DNA of 64,000 bases from Vigna angularis (Eukaryota; Streptophyta; Magnoliopsida; Fabales; Fabaceae). The notes beneath the pieces were generated by a model, which saw nothing but the letters and a program-made list of their open reading frames with translations, was not told where the DNA came from and did not search any database. The stretch covers positions 7,440,001 through 7,504,000 of the forward strand of contig NC_068974.1 in the NCBI RefSeq assembly GCF_016808095.1, in the 5' to 3' direction. Shown here in pieces: positions 58,841-64,000 of the stretch (its first letter is position 1; each line of letters begins with the position of its first letter). Made by a program: the position numbers and the translations under genes.

Positions 58841-60363
58841 CTGGCTTTGTTTTAAAGGGACCCTACCCTTAATTATTCCCACTATCTTTGTTTCCCACTT
58901 CACCAACCCTCGAACTAATGATTCCATTATAAACAGTCTGCCGACACCTATGAGCCAATGAAAGCTGCCGACAAAGTTTGCTCCTTCTGCCAATTTAAGG
59001 AGCCCATCAACTTCACTGCAAGGAGAGGAAAGCCGAGAGATACCATTGCCGAACTCCAAACTCTGGACAGACCTTCATCTCCATCTCCCTTCCACCATCT
59101 TCATCCTTATACCATCTCCAATACCCTAGATCTCCAACACCCGTCCAACACTTACCACGGCCTAACCTCAGACTCCTAGAGTACCCTCCCCGAATCATCA
59201 ACCCTCATCATTCACACAGCCAACATGATCACCATCATCTAGAATACACTTTCAACACCTTATACTCGGCCACTACCAACACCTCACGGCCACCACCTAT
59301 CCTCACCCAGTCATCATCTTCATCCATATTCACCCACTGTCACAGCCACCCTCGAGCACCCACTACCACAGCCATCCTTACGCACGGCCAACATTCATCA
59401 TCCTCCCTCACACGCACACTGATAAGCTCCCTTTTGCGCTCCTCTGATCATCGGCACCAGTAACCCGTATCTACCCACGTATCACACACTACTCACTGGT
59501 TCCCTCTGATCCTCTCACCCGTGGTCTTCACACCATCTTCAACATCCTAACCGCACGGCTTTTACCTCTAACACTTTATCCTCAACACCAAACACCTCTG
59601 CCTTTCACCTCCTCCACCTTCCAATGGCTCTCCGGCCTCCTCGAGCCCCTCCTCAACTGCCGTGATGCCGCCGAACTCTTCCCCCCTCGACCCTCACCGT
59701 CGTCTCACGCCGCTATCCCCGGACCACCTCGACCCTCATCGTCATCTTCTCCTTGCCTCCATAGCAACCATGCGCCATCAGCAGCAGTGGAAACTCCACT
59801 CCCAGCCGAGAACCAAAAGCACCGTAACTGGAACACTTTCTACCGATCCTTAAGGAACCACCGTCCACCGCTCTCGCTGGCCCTGTATAGTGGCGCGCAC
59901 ATGGCCGCTCCCACCTCTACAGCTTCTACCTTCAATCCCTCTGAAACCCTCACCTCCGCAAGCACCAGATTCTCCTAGTTGACCGCTTCAGCTACCCGTA
60001 CTCCTTCGTATTCACGCCCCCTACTGCCTTTCTGCAAACAAAAAGGAGTTTGGGCATTGTGCCCATTTTTGTTTTTAACACCTCCAAACTTCACTGCTGC
60101 ACCCCTATCATCATTTGGGCCCAAACTAAAGAACTTCAATTTTTCTCCCCATCTCCGGTTTTCATTTCTGCACTCCTATTCTTTTTGGTTTGTTTCTCAC
60201 ACTTTATTTTTAGGCTTTCTCTATTTTTATTTTGTTTGGTTATTACTTTTTACTGTATGTAACCTTTTGTATGATAACTCCATTTTTGTATTTTGTCATA
60301 TTTGTTCATAAAAAAACAAAAATAATAAAAAAATTAAAAGATAATAACAAAACCAAAAAAAAA

Positions 60364-60612
60364 TATGTTTTAAAGGTTTAGGCACATGTGTGATCACACG
60401 CATCGTCCTTGTGCCAAAAACCTTTTCTCTTTCTTCAAAAAAATGTCAAAAATATGTTTCAAAGGTTTAAGCACATGTGTGATCGCACGCATCGTCCTTG
60501 TGCTAAAAATCTTTTCTCTCTTTTAAATAAAATTACAAAAAATATGTTTTAAAGGTTTAGGCACATGTGTGATCGCACGCATCGTCCTTGTGCTATAAAC
60601 CTTTTCATTCTC
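60364..60612. repeat. Threefold ~90-bp tandem repeat in the LTR
   Basis: ATGTTTTAAAGGTTTAGGCA, then CATGTGTGATCGCACGCATC, then GTCCTTGTGCTA and CCTTTTCTC recur at about 60364, 60453 and 60543. The core contains the palindrome-like GTGTGATCACAC / GTGTGATCGCACGC. Confidence 0.85.
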
Positions 60613-61246
60613 CTAAATAAAAAATACCAAAAAAAATATAAAATCTTCAAAAACTAAAAAACATCTATTTTTCAAACTACAAACAATATCGCCTGGCCAG
60701 AACTACGTGATCCTTGATTCTCCATCAAAAGTGGAGATACGTAGGAGCAAGGCTAGTCCTTGTCAGGTTCACTCTCCCAAAAATCCAAATTTATCCATAA
60801 TCAAGATTCTCAAACAATTCCTTAAACAAACTTTTCAAACAATTTCTAAAAAGAACTACGTACCCCTGATTTCTCACATGAGAATACGTAGGAGCAAGGT
60901 CAATCCTTGTCGGGCTTCCTAAAAAATAAAAAATATATTTTTCTTTGCATCGTCTTGTAATCTTATATTCGGGGAATAATAATCATTTTGAAAACCACAT
61001 CGACTTTGCACATTTAATTAAAGGTACTGCCTCAAGGCAGGCGTTGTAGGGTGCTAATACCTTCCCTACACGTAACCGACTCCCGAACCAAGAATATGGT
61101 TCTAATAGACCATGCCTTATCATTTTATGGTTTTTCCGTAGTTTTCCAGAATAAACTATGGTGGCGACTCCAAATCTCTTTTTCAAATCCGCGTCTTTCT
61201 CTTTTTTCGGATTGTCGTCCCGTCGCGATTTTCCGGTTGCGACAGA

Positions 61247-61264
61247 TGGCGACTCCACTGGGGA
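61247..61264 (+). other. Primer binding site of the Tat/Ogre-like element
   Basis: TGGCGACTCCACTGGGGA, 2 bases after the LTR end, complementary to the 3' end of a tRNA-Arg as in Ogre elements. Confidence 0.75.
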
Positions 61265-62029
61265 GCCGTCAGAGAGTCAGGCCATTTAATTAGATAAGCG
61301 AATTTGATGTGGTTTTTCTTTGTGTTCCTATTCCCTTCGTCCTTATCTATGTTTAATATTTGGAATAGTTGCATGTGAGTTTCTTTTACTTTTTATTTAT
61401 GTTTGAAATAATTGTTCCTACTTATTTGTGTTTATTTTTGCAATTGTTTGTTTTACATTATAATTTCCTTCCACACAATATGCATATCATGAGTGAGGCC
61501 CTATACCCGGGTCTGAGCGCAACTTAGAAATAGAGGGGTTGTGTAGCGGTGTCACTCTGGGATGTACTTCCTGTCTGGCTATCGTGAGAACTCCAGCTAG
61601 AGTCTGTTCTCTTCATTTGTGTCTCCACATCTAGTTGATTACTCTGACTGTTGTGGAGAAACAATGAAAAGAGCCATAGCTCTAGTGGCCTTGATTTAAG
61701 GATTAGGAAGCTATCCTTGTGAGTGCATATATTTGGCCTTAGAACTTTAGTCACTCAACCTTCGATAAGGCACAAAAGGGAGATTAATTGTTCAAGTTTT
61801 TCTATCAGTCTTTTTCTTTCTATAAATGTGTCATGTTTCCTTTGATAAAAAAAAAGAGAAAAAAATTGATAAATAAATAAATAAAGTTTGAATTCATAAT
61901 TAATTTTGTCTCGGAATCATTCTAAAAAAAAAAACAAAAATTGAAGAAAATCTTGAGTCACTTGTCTTTCTTACAAATTGTCAAACTCTTGTTTTTCGAA
62001 AATAGAAAAAATGATAATCAAAGACAAAA

Positions 62030-63780
62030 GTTACAGTGTCAGACTTTTCTGAGGTCAAATGTCTAATCAAAAATAACAATTTGATGTTTTCTCTCGAGAC
62101 GTTTGCACGCATGGTGTTTGAAAAATCTCACCCTTCACCTTCCAAAATAAAAAGGATTTTCCCCAACAAATAGTGTTACTGCCCTCAGGAACAAAGTAAA
62201 CCTTTACACCGGGGAAAATTGGTTTGGTGATCCGTGATCCATTGAAAAAAGAGAGAGAGAGAGAGAGAGTTGAAAATGAATAATGTCTTAGGAAGAGAGG
62301 ATCTCCTTGCCAACTAGCCAAAAGTATGCACAAGAAAATCAAACCAATTGGGGCCACCTTTTAGGCGATCCTTTCATGCCCACTACTTCTTCTAAAAAGA
62401 ACCCATACCAAAAAAAAATGGGGCAGTTGGGTGGATCTCACCACGCGCCTTTTCCTTGAAATTCATCAACCCATAATCCCAAGATTGGTGCAGCTTTGTA
62501 GATCTTACTTGGATTTTTCACCCGAATTATCATGGATTTATCATCATACTCATTACACAAAATCGGGGCAACTTTTAGGTGCCTCATAGGAGCGCATGAG
62601 GTGACGTGCCGACATGGCTATCCCATTATCTTCCAAACCATTCTAAACAACTCTCATCCTTCAAGCATGTTGTGTTGACATCTCGAAAGAAAAAGTCAAA
62701 ATGTAAAAATCTCAAAGTTAGATCTCAGATGTATGACATTCCTCACTTTTCTAAGCATTGGAAATAATGACCAGTTTGATGATTGCAAGTAAGATAATTG
62801 ACTAAAAAAAAAAAACAACAAAAACAAAGCAAACGTTTTCATTTCTGATCGAAACCTTTTTCATTCATATGAATGGTTATCGAATCTTTCTTATTCTTCA
62901 AAAAAAAAAAAACTAATTAATAAAAACGTCAAAAAAAAAATAATAAAAAATCAAATTTCAAAATAAAAAAAATCTGACAATTTTCAAGCTCAACTCGGCC
63001 CAGTTACATGCATAATTCTCATTAAATTCTATTTCTAAGAGATAAAAACACAAAAATTTTCTAATATGTTTAATTTTTTTCACATTTTTGTAAATAAATA
63101 AAACATGAATGAAAAATAAAAACATTTTTATTTTTCAAACGTTTTTCTAAATCAAACTTTCTCATATCAATTTTTTGGCCCACAAAGCCAGTTTCTACAC
63201 TGGCTCGCAAAGCCCAGTTTCTACACTGGCCCGCAAAGCCCAGTTTCCACACTGGCCCTCAAAGCCCAGTTTTCACACTGGCCCCCTAAGCCCAGCTCAC
63301 ACTGGCCCCCTAAGCCCAGCTCACACTGGCCCCCAAGCCCAGTTTTCATACTGGCCACCAAACATAATTTTCTCTAAGAAAAAAATATGTTTTTCAACTA
63401 GTATCATCATTTTCCTTTTCATATTACTTTTCTTCATGCATAAAAAAAAAATACGCAAAAGTTGAGTCAATTATTTTCGATGCAAATCATCCATTTTATG
63501 AGATTTCAAAAAAAAATGTAATGAATGTCATAATCTCCTGTAGTCAAATGTTTAAATCACATATTCTTAAGAGATATTTGTGTGCATTGCTTGAAAACAT
63601 CATCCTTCGACCTTCACCTAACCATAGATTGACCCAATCAAGTTCTTGAGCCCAAATAATAAACACAAAGTTTTACACTGGGGCAGATTTTCCATTACCT
63701 CCACTGGCTTTCATTTGGGAGATCCTGGAATCCATTATGACAAAAAAAAAATTGACTCTTGTTGAGATCATTTAATGTTG
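62030..63780. repeat. Diverged ~1.5-kb-spaced duplication in the leader
   Basis: A module at about 62030-62290 (GAGGTCAAATGTCTAATCA; GTTTGCACGCATGG; TTTACACCGGGG; GATCCGTGATCCATTGAAAA) recurs at about 63530-63770 (TAGTCAAATGTTTAAATCA; TTTGTGTGCATTGC; TTTTACACTGGGG; GATCCTGGAATCCATTATGA). A (GA)n run lies at 62249-62268. Confidence 0.55.
63172..63362. repeat. GGCCCxCAAAGCCCAGTTTxxACACT minisatellite
   Basis: Seven to eight units of about 22-28 bp between 63172 and 63360. The fifth and sixth units are shortened (GCCCAGCTCACACTGGCC). Confidence 0.9.
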
Positions 63781-63853
63781 TCTCCTAATTAATCTTGTGA
63801 AAATAAAGCAATCAAAATTTGAAATGATGTGTGGTCATCTTTCTTCATCTAAA

Positions 63854-63858
<5 letters not shown>

Positions 63859-63946
<88 letters not shown>
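63859..63946. repeat. (AT)n microsatellite
   Basis: About 44 uninterrupted AT units in the retrotransposon leader. Confidence 0.95.
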
Positions 63947-63948
<2 letters not shown>

Positions 63949-64000
63949 ATTGATACCAAATTTGAGCCAATAAGAAATTTCTTTTCAAAATTTACCTAAA

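Larger units (their letters stand above)
58018..61244 (+). mobile_element. 5' LTR of the Tat/Ogre-like element, 3.2 kb
   Basis: TG...CA borders, inner edge fixed by the PBS 2 bases on. Three zones: a CGTTCG/CGCTCG-dense zone (58120-58840), a C-rich transcribed-looking zone (58920-60310; TATA-like ATTATAAACAG near 58926) and a U5-like zone with a threefold repeat and paired ACTACGTA...ATACGTAGGAGCAAGG modules (60700-60750 and 60857-60912). Small open frames in the C-rich zone are not supported as genes. Confidence 0.7.
58018..64000 (+). mobile_element. Tat/Ogre-like gypsy element, 5' part
   Basis: 5' LTR 58018-61244, PBS 61247-61264 and 2.7 kb of leader; gag and pol lie beyond the window. LTR start TGTCAACACCCAATTTC and the PBS TGGCGACTCCACTGGGGA (tRNA-Arg type) are signatures I associate with Ogre/Tat elements, as are the GAATACGTAGGAGCAAGG phrases in the LTR. 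It inserted into the minus-strand copia integrase (junction at 58017/58018; expected target duplication GCGTT on this side). No open frame of gag type is seen in the leader. Confidence 0.72.

Noticed and set aside
58338..60311. Several plus-strand open frames of 60-110 codons in the Tat/Ogre-like LTR
   Set aside because: They lie in C-rich or CGTTCG-rich LTR sequence, overlap in different frames and show no recognisable domain.
63172..63362. Regularly spaced repeats resembling a CRISPR array
   Set aside because: Units are contiguous with no unique spacers, and the context is a plant retrotransposon leader.

Overview
This is a plant nuclear window, AT-rich, with spliced genes separated by dense, nested LTR retrotransposons. 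The repeats point to a papilionoid legume, probably the Phaseolus/Vigna group: a Sirevirus-like copia element, Athila-like and Tat/Ogre-like gypsy elements, and a short TG...CA repeat I associate with legumes. The organism call is inference from family recognition; no database search was possible.

Layout. 1-4655: minus-strand Sirevirus-like copia element, cut by the window edge and inserted into an older plus-strand copia element whose remains run to about 6393. 6394-9416: no gene; one degenerate tandem repeat and one AT microsatellite. 9417-15702 (minus): an intact 11-exon gene for a plant DNA 3'-phosphatase (ZDP type), reconstructed splice by splice to 382 residues, with a perfect E2F-type site just upstream. 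17110-19538: probable solo gypsy LTR. 20000-24330: Athila-type LTR remnant, one end of a CACTA-like transposon and a broken LINE-type DUF4283/zinc-knuckle gene. 24945-29520 (plus): a gene of unknown function whose first intron is a ~95-100 bp minisatellite and whose 3' part is tandemly duplicated. 30745-39540: LTR remnants and a gypsy integrase split by a small inverted-repeat element that carries what looks like a MED26 first-exon fragment. 39549-42036 (minus): an intact 4-exon GEM-like GRAM-domain gene, 215 residues. 44034-44404: a complete TRIM of 371 bp. 48480-64000: a nest in which a copia element is interrupted by a pol-less Athila-like element (TSD GTAGC) and by a Tat/Ogre-like element with a 3.2 kb 5' LTR that runs off the window.

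The three host genes do not form a pathway. ZDP would act in DNA single-strand-break and base-excision repair. The GEM-like protein belongs to a membrane-associated GRAM family tied to ABA and development. The third gene is unassigned. The strongest unusual signals are the transposon-borne MED26 fragment with a readable empty site, the duplication whose two copies each carry a different solo LTR missing from the other, the CpG-bearing motif arrays in several LTRs, and the pol-less Athila-like element with its own apparent internal promoter and intron.
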